Notes under the pieces: model-generated
Database searches by the model: none
What the model saw: only the letters and a program-made list of their open reading frames with translations
Told to the model about the DNA's origin: nothing
Translations under genes and position numbers: made by a program
Shown here: positions 8,223 through 17,020 of the stretch, piece by piece
How the letters are laid out: each line of letters begins with the position of its first letter
How positions within the stretch are numbered: the first letter of the stretch is position 1
Origin: Magnetospirillum sp.
Lineage (GTDB): Bacteria; Pseudomonadota; Alphaproteobacteria; Rhodospirillales; Magnetospirillaceae
Direction: 5' to 3'
Assembly (NCBI GenBank): GCA_024707145.1
Contig: JANQAI010000005.1
Coordinates: 186,001 to 250,000, forward strand
Length of the DNA: 64,000 nucleotides

Positions 8223-10121
8223 TCAGCCCTTCTCCGCCTCGCGCCAGCTTTGCAGCATCAGGATCGCCCACAGGTGATGCTGCCAGTTGTGGCGGCCGGC
8301 CAGATGGTCGTGCCAGCGCCGCCGCACCAGATCGGCATCGATCTGCTCGATTTCGGCCAGCCGCTCGCGGGCCAGCAAGCCCTCGGCCCAGTCCCGCAAG
8401 GGGCCGCGCAGCCAGTCGTGAATGGGCACGCCGAAACCCATCTTGGGCCGGTCCATCAATTCGTCGGGAACGAAGCGGCGCAATATTTGCCGCAGCGGCC
8501 ATTTGCCATGACGGCCGCGGATCTTCATGGCGGCGGGCAGGCGGCAGGACAATTCCATCAGCCGGTGGTCGAGCAGCGGGGCGCGGGCCTCCAGCGACAC
8601 CGCCATGGTGGCGCGGTCCACCTTGACCAGCACGTCGTCGGGCAGATAGCCGAGCGCGTCGAGCACCTGCATGCGCAGCAGCGGATCATCGATGCGCTTG
8701 GTCGCCGCCGGCAGGGCAGGGACCGGCCCGCGCGCCGGCCACAGGTCGAGCAGGCGGCGGTAATAATCGCCCACCGAGGCGGCGCGCAGCACCATGGCCA
8801 GCTTGTGCACCTTCTCGCCGGCCTGGGGCGGCCGCAGGCGGGCGGGCAGCAGCGCCAGCGCCCGGTCCCATTGCTCGGGCGACAGCCCCTCCATCCCGGC
8901 GGCGGCACAGCAACGCAAGCCAAGGGGAAGACCGGCGAGACGCGGCCACAGGGTCTGGGCCACCAGATGGCGGTTGTAGCCGGCGAACACCTCGTCACCG
9001 CCGTCGCCGGACAGCGCCACGGTGACGTGGCTCCGGGCCATCCGCGCCACCAGATAGGTGGGCAGCTGGGACGAATCGGCGAAGGGCTCGTCATACCATT
9101 CGGGCAGCCTGGGGATCAGCTCCAAAGCGCAGGCCGGGTCCACCCGCAGCTCGGTGTGCTCGGTCCCCAGATGGCCCGCCACCGCCTTGGCCGTCGCCGC
9201 CTCGTCGTAGCCGCGGCTGTCGAAGCCGATAGTGAAGGTCTTCACCGGCTTGGCGCTTTGCGCCTGCATCAGGGCGACGACGGCGGTGGAATCGATGCCG
9301 CCGGACAGGAACGCGCCCAGCGGCACGTCGGCCACCATGCGCCGCCCCACCGCATCGGCGAGCAAGGTTTCAAGCTCGTCCTGCAATTCGGCGCCGTCCG
9401 CCGCCGGCACCGCAGCGGCGGCGATGGCGGCCAGGTCCCAATAGCAGCGCAGGACCGGCTCGGCGCCGGCCCTCAGTTCCAGCAGATGGGCGGGGGGCAG
9501 TTTGGCGATGCCCCGGTAGATGCTGGCCGGGGCTGGCACGTAGCCACGCCGCAGGTAATGCGAGACGGCGTCGGCGTCCACCGTGCCGGTCCAGCCGGGC
9601 AGGGTCCTCAGCGCCTTCAGTTCCGAGGCGAAGGCGAAAGTTCCGCCGACCGCCCCCCAATAGAGCGGCTTCTCGCCCATGCGGTCGCGCGCCAGCCATA
9701 AAGTCCGTTCGGCGCAATCCCAGGCGGCGATGGCGAACATGCCATTCAGCCGGGCCAGGGTGGCCTGGACACCCCAATGGGCGAAGCCCTCGACGATGAC
9801 TTCGGTGTCGGAACTGCCACGGAACCGGCAGCCGGCGGCTTCCAATTCCTGCCGCAGGTCGCGGTAATTGTAGATCTCGCCGTTGAAGCTGACGACGAAA
9901 CGGCCGCCGGCCGAGGCCATGGGCTGGTGGCCGGTGGGCGACAGATCGATGATGGCCAGGCGGCGATGGCCAAGGACCACGCCGGCCTCCGGGTCCTCCC
10001 ACAGGCCGCTGCCATCGGGGCCCCGGTGGTGCAGGGTCCGCAACATGGCCTGCATCCGGGCGGCAAGGGGTGGCCCGTCCGAAGTGGGGGAAATGCGAAC
10101 AAGACCCGCGATGCCACACAT
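8223..10121 (-). CDS. asnB: Asparagine synthase (glutamine-hydrolysing) family amidotransferase
   Basis: A 632-residue class-II glutamine amidotransferase fused to an ATP-pyrophosphatase synthase domain. The catalytic Cys2 is present (MCGIAGLVRI), followed by HHRGPDG, GHRRLAIIDLSPTGHQPM and FNGEIYN. The synthase domain has the PP-loop SGGIDST (about residues 273-279) and SGDGGDEVFAGYNRH. Orthologues make asparagine, but in glycan loci the same fold amidates sugar carboxylates. Position next to polysaccharide genes allows either role. Transcription is divergent from manC, across an upstream region containing a palindrome at 10196-10210. A second, distinct member lies at 50435-52324. Confidence 0.88.
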   Translation of the reverse strand: MCGIAGLVRISPTSDGPPLAARMQAMLRTLHHRGPDGSGLWEDPEAGVVLGHRRLAIIDLSPTGHQPMASAGGRFVVSFNGEIYNYRDLRQELEAAGCRFRGSSDTEVIVEGFAHWGVQATLARLNGMFAIAAWDCAERTLWLARDRMGEKPLYWGAVGGTFAFASELKALRTLPGWTGTVDADAVSHYLRRGYVPAPASIYRGIAKLPPAHLLELRAGAEPVLRCYWDLAAIAAAAVPAADGAELQDELETLLADAVGRRMVADVPLGAFLSGGIDSTAVVALMQAQSAKPVKTFTIGFDSRGYDEAATAKAVAGHLGTEHTELRVDPACALELIPRLPEWYDEPFADSSQLPTYLVARMARSHVTVALSGDGGDEVFAGYNRHLVAQTLWPRLAGLPLGLRCCAAAGMEGLSPEQWDRALALLPARLRPPQAGEKVHKLAMVLRAASVGDYYRRLLDLWPARGPVPALPAATKRIDDPLLRMQVLDALGYLPDDVLVKVDRATMAVSLEARAPLLDHRLMELSCRLPAAMKIRGRHGKWPLRQILRRFVPDELMDRPKMGFGVPIHDWLRGPLRDWAEGLLARERLAEIEQIDADLVRRRWHDHLAGRHNWQHHLWAILMLQSWREAEKG

Positions 10122-10435
10122 GCTCCGCCCCGTCCTTCACCATGGCAAGCCGCAGCCTCGCCCGGGCCGGCTACCGCGAGGGTGTACCACCATCCATGGT
10201 ACCGTACCATATCAAGAATGCCCCACCGGTCTGTGATCCAGGGGGAGCCGACCGTGCTCGAAACGAGAGCTTCCGGTTTATTCTTAGTGCCTAACGGCAA
10301 TGGTTCGGGTTAATTTGGCAACCCAGGGGGCGATAGCCCGCGTTTGTGACATTCGCATGCCGCTATCCTTTTCATCGACGGAAGGAAACTTCAGGCGTAA
10401 GCGCGCCTGACCGCATGCCCGTAGGGTGGGACCCG
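10122..10435. other. Divergent intergenic region asnB / manC
   Basis: About 310 bases without a credible gene. It holds the palindrome at 10196-10210 and a moderately AT-rich stretch around 10270-10320 (gtttattcttagtgcc, gggttaatttggc) that could contain the manC promoter. GGGTGGG a few bases before 10436 can serve as ribosome binding site. I see no convincing complete -35/-10 pair. Confidence 0.5.
10196..10210. promoter_or_regulatory. Perfect palindrome, 7-bp arms, candidate operator
   Basis: ATGGTAC-C-GTACCAT lies about 75 bases upstream of the asnB start (minus strand) and 225 bases upstream of manC. The compact palindrome with a one-base centre is typical of a dimeric regulator site. The core GGTACCGTACC resembles elements at 2204-2227 and 52381-52391. 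Confidence 0.4.
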
Positions 10436-11879
10436 ATGTCAGAGCACGTCATTTATCCTGTCATCCTTTCCGGCGGCATCGGCAGCCGTCTTTGGCCGGT
10501 TTCCCGGGCATCCTGCCCCAAGCAGTTATTGCCGTTGTGCTCGTCGAATTCCATGCTGGTGGACACCAGCAAGCGGATCGACGGACTGCGTTCGCCCATC
10601 GTCATCTGCGCCAACGCCCATCGCTTCATTGTCGCCGAACAGTTGCAGGCGGCTGAGGTGCGGCCGCATGCGATCGTGCTCGAACCCGTGGGGCGTAATA
10701 CGGCGGCTGCCGTCGCCGTTGCCGCCCATTGCGCAGCCGAGGCCGATCCGCAAGCATTGATCCTGGTTATGCCTTCCGATCACGTGATCGGCGATTTGGC
10801 GTCCTTCCGGGCGGCCGTCGACACGGCGGCGCCGGCGGCGGCGGCCGGTCACATGGTGATGTTCGGGGTCACCCCCACCCGGCCGGAGACCGGCTACGGC
10901 TACATCAAGCGTTCCCACCCGCTGCCGGGATTTGACGGCGTGCTCGCCGTCGACCGGTTCGTCGAGAAGCCGGACCGCGAAACCGCCGCACGCTACGTCG
11001 CGGACGGCAGCTATTCCTGGAATGCCGGCATTTTCCTGCTTTCGGCTGGTGCCGTTCTCGAACAGTTGGCCGAGCATGCGCCGGCGGTCCTGGCATCCAC
11101 GGCCCTAGCCTGGAAAACCGCGGTCCGAGACCTGGACTTCCATCGCCTGGACTGCACCGCCTTTGCCGAGTGCCCCTCCGTCTCCATCGATGTCGCTCTG
11201 ATGGAAAAAAACTTCGCAGGCGGCCATCGTGCCGGTTTCCATGGGCTGGAACGATGTCGGTGCATGGGATGCCCTGTGGGAGATCGGCGCTAAGGACGAG
11301 GCCGGCAATGTTCTGGTGGGTGACGTCCTCGCCGAGGATCTGCGCAACAGCTATGTCCGCTCGGAGCGCGGGGGCGTCACGGCGGTCATCGGCGTCGAAG
11401 ATGTGGTGGTGGTCGCCACGGACGATGCGGTGCTGGTGGTGGACCGCGCCCGCACCCAAGAGGTGAAGACGATCGTCGACCGGCTGCAGCGCGAGGGGCG
11501 GAAGGAGCAGGAGAACCATTCCGTCATCTACCGTCCATGGGGCAGCTATCGCACCATCGATATCGGCGATCGCTTCCTGGTCAAGCAGATCGTGGTGCGG
11601 CCGGGGGCGGCGCTGTCGCTGCAATACCACTATCACCGTGCGGAGCACTGGATCGTGGTCCAGGGAACTGCACGTGTAACTTGCGGCGATGACGAGTATC
11701 TGTTACGCGAGAACGAAAGTACCTACATCCCCATTGGGAAATGCCATCGCCTGGAAAATCCCGGTCTTGTCCCATTGCGGTTGATCGAGGTGCAATCGGG
11801 CGGCTATCTGGGGGAAGACGATATCGTGCGCGTCGAGGATCTTTACGGCCGGGTAGAATCCGGGGCGATCGAACCTTAA
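10436..11879 (+). CDS. manC: Mannose-1-phosphate guanylyltransferase / mannose-6-phosphate isomerase (frameshifted)
   Basis: Makes GDP-mannose from mannose-1-P and GTP, with a fused cupin isomerase domain supplying mannose-6-P from fructose-6-P. The N-terminal domain starts MSEHVIYPVILSGGIGSRLW and shows KQLLPL, VMPSDHVI and FVEKPDRETAARYV. The frame breaks after SIDVALMEK. One A too many in the seven-A run at 11205-11211 explains this: with six, reading continues TSQAAIVPVSMGWNDVGAWD into the C-terminal cupin (RPWGSYRTIDIGDRFLVKQI, LSLQYHYHRAEHWIVVQGTA), ending at 11879. Full length is about 480 residues, normal for type-II PMI/GMP. I took the ATG at 10436 rather than the GTG at 10346 because the family begins there. 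It is followed by gmd, which uses its product. Confidence 0.92.
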
Positions 11880-11971
11880 GCGGGCAGTGCCGTTTCCGGC
11901 TTTTGTTGGGGTCCGTGCGTGGGCCGGTCCGCGTATCTGCGGCGATGATGATGATCTAAGGATGTCTTCTT

Positions 11972-13039
11972 ATGGCAAATAAAGTCGCTTTGGTCACCGG
12001 TGTCACGGGACAGGACGGTGCGTATCTGTCCGAGCTGCTGTTGGCCAAGGGCTACGAAGTTCACGGCGTCAAGCGGCGTTCGTCCTCCTTCAACACCGGA
12101 CGGATCGATCATCTGTACAAGGATCCGCACGAGGCCGATTCGCGCTTCTTCCTGCATTATGGCGATCTGACCGACAGCACCAACATCATCCGCCTGCTCC
12201 AGGAAGTGCAGCCTGACGAGATCTACAATCTGGCCGCCCAAAGCCACGTGCAGGTTAGTTTCGAGACACCCGAATACACCGCCAACGCCGATGCGGTGGG
12301 AACGCTGCGGCTGCTGGAGGCCATCCGCATCCTCAAGCTTGAGGACAAAAGCCGTTTCTATCAGGCGTCGACGTCCGAGCTCTATGGCAAGGTGCAGGAA
12401 ATTCCGCAACGGGAAACCACGCCCTTCTATCCGCGCAGTCCCTATGCCGTTGCCAAGCTGTACGCTTACTGGATCACCGTCAATTACCGCGAAGCCTACG
12501 GAATCCACGCCTCCAACGGCATCTTGTTCAACCACGAGAGCCCGCAGCGCGGCGAGACCTTCGTCACCCGAAAGATCACCCGCGCCGTCGCCGCGATCAG
12601 CATGGGCCTGCAGCAGACCCTTTATCTCGGCAATATCGACAGCAAGCGCGACTGGGGCCATGCCCGCGACTACGTCGAGGGCATGTGGCTGATGATGCAG
12701 CAGCCATCGGCCGACGACTACGTCCTCGCCACCGGCGAGGTGCGTTCGGTCCGCGAGTTTGTCGAGATGTCGTTCCGGCATGTGGGCCGTACCATTGAGT
12801 GGCGGGGACAGGGTGTGGACGAGGAAGGGGTGGACGGCGCCAATGGCCAGGTGCTGGTGAAGATCGATCCCCGTTATTTCCGCCCCACGGAAGTGGATTA
12901 TCTGCAGGGCGACGCCGGCAAGGCGCGTGAAAAGCTTGGCTGGGTACCAAAGACGAGCGTCGAGGAACTTGCCGCCGAGATGGTGGCGTCGGATGTGGAA
13001 CTGCTGCTGCGCACCCGCGCCCAGCAGGCCGGCGCCTAG
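11972..13039 (+). CDS. gmd: GDP-mannose 4,6-dehydratase
   Basis: Converts GDP-mannose to GDP-4-keto-6-deoxymannose, precursor of fucose, rhamnose, perosamine or colitose. It is a 355-residue extended SDR with the NADP motif [15 protein letters not shown] at residues 9-23 and [17 protein letters not shown]. The catalytic set is STSELYGK followed by the YAVAK tyrosine/lysine pair. [17 protein letters not shown] and [16 protein letters not shown] are diagnostic for Gmd. It lies 92 bases after manC and directly before a second Gmd-like gene, forming a GDP-6-deoxyhexose supply cassette. No dedicated fcl or rmd reductase is present unless the next gene fills that role. Confidence 0.96.
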   Translation: MANKVALVTGVTGQDGAYLSELLLAKGYEVHGVKRRSSSFNTGRIDHLYKDPHEADSRFFLHYGDLTDSTNIIRLLQEVQPDEIYNLAAQSHVQVSFETPEYTANADAVGTLRLLEAIRILKLEDKSRFYQASTSELYGKVQEIPQRETTPFYPRSPYAVAKLYAYWITVNYREAYGIHASNGILFNHESPQRGETFVTRKITRAVAAISMGLQQTLYLGNIDSKRDWGHARDYVEGMWLMMQQPSADDYVLATGEVRSVREFVEMSFRHVGRTIEWRGQGVDEEGVDGANGQVLVKIDPRYFRPTEVDYLQGDAGKAREKLGWVPKTSVEELAAEMVASDVELLLRTRAQQAGA

Positions 13040-13084
13040 GTCCGGCGAACACGCCCCGACGATGGTCTTGCGCAGGAGCATGGC

Positions 13085-14070
13085 GTGGCACCTCCGCCCG
13101 TAGCCTTGGTTTTCGGCATCAGCGGCCAGGACGGAGCCTATTTGGCGCGCCATCTTCTTGCCCGGGGCTGGAGGGTGGTCGGTTCGACGCGCACCGGCGA
13201 GGAGGATGCGGCGGCGAATTTGCGCCGTCTCGGTATCGAGGCGCAGGTGGAATTACTGCCGGTTTCGCTTGCCGACGCGCGCACCGTCCATCGCGCCATT
13301 GAGGAGAGCCAGCCCGATTTCATCTTCAACCTAGCCGGCCAAAGCTCGGTAGGGCTGTCATTCAGCCATCCCGGGGAAACCTTCGAGAGCGTCGTCATGG
13401 GCACTCTCCACGTGCTGGAGGGTGTCCGCCACTTCGGCCGCAGGCGCGGGTTTTCCTGGCGGGGTCGGGCGAGGTTTTTGGCGACATCGGCAAACTTCCC
13501 GCTGCCGAGAAGACGGCGTTCCAGCCACGCAGTCCCTACGCAGTCGCCAAAGCAGCCGCGTTCTGGACGGTCGAAAATTACCGCGAGGCCCACGGGCTGT
13601 TCGCCTGTACGGGCATCCTGTTCAACCACGAAAGTCCGCTGCGGCCACTCCGTTTCGTGACGCAGAAGATCGTGTCTGGCGTTGTCGATATCGCCGAAGG
13701 CAAGCGACAGGAACTGACGCTCGGCAATCTCGACGTTACCCGCGATTGGGGTTGGGCGCCCGACTACGTGGACGCCATGTGCCGCATGTTGGAGCAGGCG
13801 GCGCCCGAGGACTTCGTCATCGCCACCGGCGTGCCCGCCACCTTGCGGGAGTTCGTTGACGGTGCCTTCGGCTTCTTTGGTCTGGCGGCGGAGAATTACC
13901 TGCGCAGCGACCCCGGCCTGCACCGGCCGACCGAGGTCCCTTTCAGCCTGGGCGACCCGTGCAAGGCGGCGGAACGGCTGGGCTGGCGCGCTACCATCCG
14001 CATGCCCGATCTGGCCCGGTGTCTGGTCGAGGCCGAACTTGCCCGGCGGGCGGGACAGCCCGCCGCCTAA
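13085..14070 (+). CDS. GDP-mannose 4,6-dehydratase-like SDR, paralogue of gmd (frameshifted)
   Basis: Extended SDR starting at a GTG (13085) with AGGAG about 8 bases upstream. It has GISGQDGAYLARHLLARGW for NAD(P) binding and FIFNLAGQSSVGLSFSHP, as in Gmd. The frame is lost after VLEGVRHFG. One base is missing around 13436-13440 (GGCCG); restoring it gives VFLAGSGEVFGDIGKLP, the catalytic YAVAK and [11 protein letters not shown], continuing to 14070 (about 328 residues). SGEVFG replaces STSELYG of the neighbour but keeps the catalytic Ser/Glu. It is closer to Gmd than to typical GDP-4-keto-6-deoxymannose reductases, yet its place after gmd leaves a reductase or epimerase role open. Confidence 0.75.
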
Positions 14071-14162
14071 AGCCGTTGCCGCTTGCGCAGAGCTGGTTTC
14101 ATGCACTGTGGCGATGGCCGGCGGTCAGGAACCGTCGCAACCGACCCGCCTGCGAAAGCCGA

Positions 14163-15632
14163 TCACAAACGTTCGGGACGGACGTTGAGGTAGATGTCCT
14201 TCAGCTCGCTGTAGACATCCAACGCCTCGGTACCGGGTTCGCGGCTGCCGTTGCCGCTGGCCTTGACGCCGCCGAACGGCATGTGCGGCTCGGAACCGAA
14301 CGTGCCGCCGTTGACCACTGTTGCGCCAGCCTGAACCTTGTAGCTGAATTCGAGCGCGCGATCGACGCTTCGCGTATGGATACAGGCTGTCAGGCCATAG
14401 GGCGAGCGGTTGGCCAGGCTCAGGGCCTCGGCGAAATCCTTCACCCGATAGATGGCGGTGATGGGGCCGAACAGCTCGGTGCAGGACAACTCGGCATCGG
14501 GGCCGATCCCGGCCAGGATGGTCGGCTGCATATAGAAACCAGCCGCCAGATGTGGAGCGTTGGCCCGCCGGCCACCCGCTAGCACAGCAGCCCCGGCAGC
14601 GACGGCGCGGCCGACCGCGGCTTCCATGGACTCGAGCTGGCGGCGGTTGATCACCGGACCGAGGTCGCAATCCTCGTCCACGCCCAGCTTCAGAGCGGCG
14701 GCGGCGGCGGCGAACTTCTCGACGAACCGGTCGTAGACGGTATCGAAGACGATGATGCGGCTGCCCGAGGCGCAGCGCTGACCGGCATTGGAGAATGCCG
14801 ACAGGCAGCTCCACGTGACGGCTTGGTCCAGGTCGGCGTCGTCACACACCACGAGTGGGTTCTTGCCGCCCAGCTCCAGCGACACCTTCTTCAGCATCCG
14901 GCCGCAAGTCTCGGCGATCAGCCGGCCGACGCGTGTCGAGCCGGTGAAGCTGATCACCTGGGTTCCAGGGTGCTCGACCAGCGCCTGGCCGGCCTCCGCG
15001 CCCAGTCCGTGGACGACGTTCAGCACACCTTTGGGCAGGCCGGCCTCTTCCGCCACCTTGGCCATGAACCACGCCGAGATGGGGGTGTCCTCAGCCGCCT
15101 TCAGCACCACGGCATTGCCGCAGATCAGTGCCGGGAAGACCTTCCAGGCGAAGTTGGGGGCCGGCGTGTTGGCGGCGATGACCAGGCCGGCGACGCCGCA
15201 GGGCTGGCGCACGGTCATGGCGTATTTGTCGGGCGTGCCGCTGGTCATGGTGCGGCCGAACAGGCGCTGACCCTCACCGGCGAAGAAACGCGCGCACAAG
15301 ATGGCGCCGGCGGCCTCGCCCAGGGCGTCCTTGCGCCGCTTGCCGGCTTCCCGCGCGACGATGTCGGCCAACTCGCCCTGGCGGCGCTCCAGCGCATTGC
15401 ACACCTGGTGCAGGATATGGCCGCGCTGCACCGCTGGCGTTGCCGCCCAGGCGGCCTGGGCGCGCTCGGCCGCTGCCACCGCCGCCGCGACGTCCTCGGC
15501 CTCCGATCGCGCCAACTGGGCCAGCAGGCTACCGTCATGGGGGTTGACCACGTCGATGGTCCGGCCGCTGCACGCCGGCTGCTCGACGCCGTCGATCAGG
15601 TTGGGGATCAGGTCGGGAAACAGCTCGGCCAT
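14163..15632 (-). CDS. NAD(P)-dependent aldehyde dehydrogenase family protein
   Basis: A 489-residue ALDH superfamily member that would oxidise an aldehyde, or a semialdehyde sugar derivative, to the acid. Key residues are visible: the general-base glutamate in KKVSLELGGKNPLVVCDDAD, the catalytic cysteine in NAGQRCASGSRIIV, the cofactor-loop ISFTGSTRVGR, and NTPAPNFAWKVFPALICGNA in the Rossmann region. It is the last gene of a minus-strand operon with a PtmA-like SDR, a KdsC-like phosphatase and a NeuB-like synthase. That neighbourhood suggests oxidation of a sugar or small acyl precursor rather than housekeeping aldehyde removal. The substrate cannot be read from sequence. Confidence 0.85.
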   Translation of the reverse strand: MAELFPDLIPNLIDGVEQPACSGRTIDVVNPHDGSLLAQLARSEAEDVAAAVAAAERAQAAWAATPAVQRGHILHQVCNALERRQGELADIVAREAGKRRKDALGEAAGAILCARFFAGEGQRLFGRTMTSGTPDKYAMTVRQPCGVAGLVIAANTPAPNFAWKVFPALICGNAVVLKAAEDTPISAWFMAKVAEEAGLPKGVLNVVHGLGAEAGQALVEHPGTQVISFTGSTRVGRLIAETCGRMLKKVSLELGGKNPLVVCDDADLDQAVTWSCLSAFSNAGQRCASGSRIIVFDTVYDRFVEKFAAAAAALKLGVDEDCDLGPVINRRQLESMEAAVGRAVAAGAAVLAGGRRANAPHLAAGFYMQPTILAGIGPDAELSCTELFGPITAIYRVKDFAEALSLANRSPYGLTACIHTRSVDRALEFSYKVQAGATVVNGGTFGSEPHMPFGGVKASGNGSREPGTEALDVYSELKDIYLNVRPERL

Positions 15633-15656
15633 GTGGGCGTGTCCTGGACGCAGGGG

Positions 15657-16481
15657 TTAAAGGGCGGTGAAGCCGCCGTCGATGACCATGTTGGAGCCGG
15701 TCATGTAGGACGACGCGTCGGCCATCAGATAGATGATGGCGCCATTGTACTCGCTGGCGTCGGCCATGCGCCCCAGCGGCACCTTGGCATGATAGCGGGC
15801 CAAAAATTCCGGGTCCTGGTTGTTGAAGACGCCGGCGAAAGTGACCGTGTTGACCCGCACGCCCTTGCCGCCCCAATAGGCGGCCAGATAGCGGGTCAGG
15901 TTGTAGAGGGCCGATTTCGACGCGGCATAGGCCACCGGCTTGAAGAACACCTCGCCGCGGTCGCGGCGGTACTGGTACAGGGCTTGGTCAGGCGACACCG
16001 TGCCGTAGATCGAGGCGACATTGACGATTGAGCCGCGACCGGCCTGGGCCATGGCGCCGCCGAAAACCTGGCAAGCGAGGAACGGTCCCTTGGCGTTGAC
16101 CGCCATCACCTTTTCCCACGACGCTTCGGGATAGGTTTCGAACGGCCCATTTTCCTCCGGCGGCGAATCCGGCGGGCTGTCGAGGGCGGCATTGTTGACC
16201 AAGCCGTGGGGGACCTGGTTGAACCGCGTTGTGATGGCCGCCAGCGCGGCCTCAAGGCTGGAGCGGTTGGTGACATCGCATGCCAGAAACAGCAGGGCGT
16301 CGCGATTCCAGTCGTTGCCGTAGCGTCGCTCGATGGCCGCCGCATCGGCGGTGACGTCCAGCACGGCGACGCGGGCGCCCTGGGCGACCAATGCGGTGGC
16401 GAATTGGTGGCCGAGCTGGCCGAGGCCGCCGGTCACCACGACGATGCGGCCGGAAAGATCGAACAGATTGCTCATGGTCAA
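15657..16481 (-). CDS. PtmA-like short-chain dehydrogenase/reductase
   Basis: A 274-residue classical SDR. The cofactor motif is VVVTGGLGQLGHQFATALV, with NNAALDSP as the NNAG equivalent. The catalytic serine is in IVNVASIYGTVSPD and the YxxxK in VAYAASKSALYNLTRYLA. The C-terminus (KVPLGRMADASEYNGAIIYL, then SSYMTGSNMVIDGGFTAL) matches the subgroup including Campylobacter PtmA, found in flagellin/LPS sialic-acid-like loci. Its start overlaps the phosphatase stop by four bases (ATGA at 16478-16481). Two starts are possible (16481, or the Met at 16475). Role in a nonulosonate or amino-sugar precursor step is inferred from neighbours. Confidence 0.82.
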   Translation of the reverse strand: MTMSNLFDLSGRIVVVTGGLGQLGHQFATALVAQGARVAVLDVTADAAAIERRYGNDWNRDALLFLACDVTNRSSLEAALAAITTRFNQVPHGLVNNAALDSPPDSPPEENGPFETYPEASWEKVMAVNAKGPFLACQVFGGAMAQAGRGSIVNVASIYGTVSPDQALYQYRRDRGEVFFKPVAYAASKSALYNLTRYLAAYWGGKGVRVNTVTFAGVFNNQDPEFLARYHAKVPLGRMADASEYNGAIIYLMADASSYMTGSNMVIDGGFTAL

Positions 16482-17020
16482 ACGGACTCCGGGCTGCCGG
16501 TGCGGACGGCGTGGACGAGATCGCAGATTTCCCGCACCGCGCCATTGCCACCCAGCCAGGTGGTGCGATAGCGCCCGAGCGGCAGAACCTCGGGGTGGGA
16601 ATCGGCGACGACGATGGGCAGGCCTACCGCCTTCAGGCAGGTGGCATCGTTGATATCGTTGCCCACGTAGCCCACTTGGTCGAAGGTGATGCCGCGCGCG
16701 GCCACCTCTTCCCGCAATGCCTCCAGCTTGTCGTCGAGACCGTTGCGAGCCTTGATCTTCAGCTTGCGGGCGCGTGCCTGGACCACCTGGTTCTTCTCGG
16801 TGGACAGGATCAGCGGTTCAACGCCGACCTGTTCCAAGCGGCGCAACCCGAAGCCGTCGAGCCGTGAACAGCGCACCGCTTCGCGCCCGTCCTCGAAGAC
16901 GATGACCGCGTTGTCGGTGAAGACGCCGTCGAAGTCGAACACCATCAGCCGCAGCCGACGGATACGGCCGTTCAGGTCCTCGTCGGCGGCGAGTGGCTCT
17001 ATCGGGGGAAGAACTGACAT
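16478..17020 (-). CDS. KdsC-like HAD-IIIA phosphatase (candidate nonulosonate-9-phosphate phosphatase)
   Basis: A 180-residue C0-type HAD phosphatase. Motif I is MVFDFDGVFTDN (nucleophile and acid/base Asp). Then come SRLDGFGLRRL, motif II ILSTEKN, the lysine region KARNGLDDKLEAL and motif IV VGYVGNDINDATCL. This is the KdsC/YrbI pattern, acting on Kdo-8-P or 9-phosphorylated nonulosonates. It lies between a PtmA-like SDR and a NeuB-like synthase, with overlapping start/stop codons at both ends, so it should act on the synthase product. If so, that synthase makes a phosphorylated nonulosonate (as for Kdn-9-P or Neu5Ac-9-P) instead of the free acid made by most bacterial NeuB enzymes. Confidence 0.85.
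   Translation of the reverse strand: MSVLPPIEPLAADEDLNGRIRRLRLMVFDFDGVFTDNAVIVFEDGREAVRCSRLDGFGLRRLEQVGVEPLILSTEKNQVVQARARKLKIKARNGLDDKLEALREEVAARGITFDQVGYVGNDINDATCLKAVGLPIVVADSHPEVLPLGRYRTTWLGGNGAVREICDLVHAVRTGSPESV

Noticed and set aside
6481..8502. A 673-codon minus-strand open frame opposite purH
   Set aside because: It lies antisense to a perfect PurH, is rich in His/Gly/Gln typical of GC-rich shadow frames, and has no domain or ribosome site.
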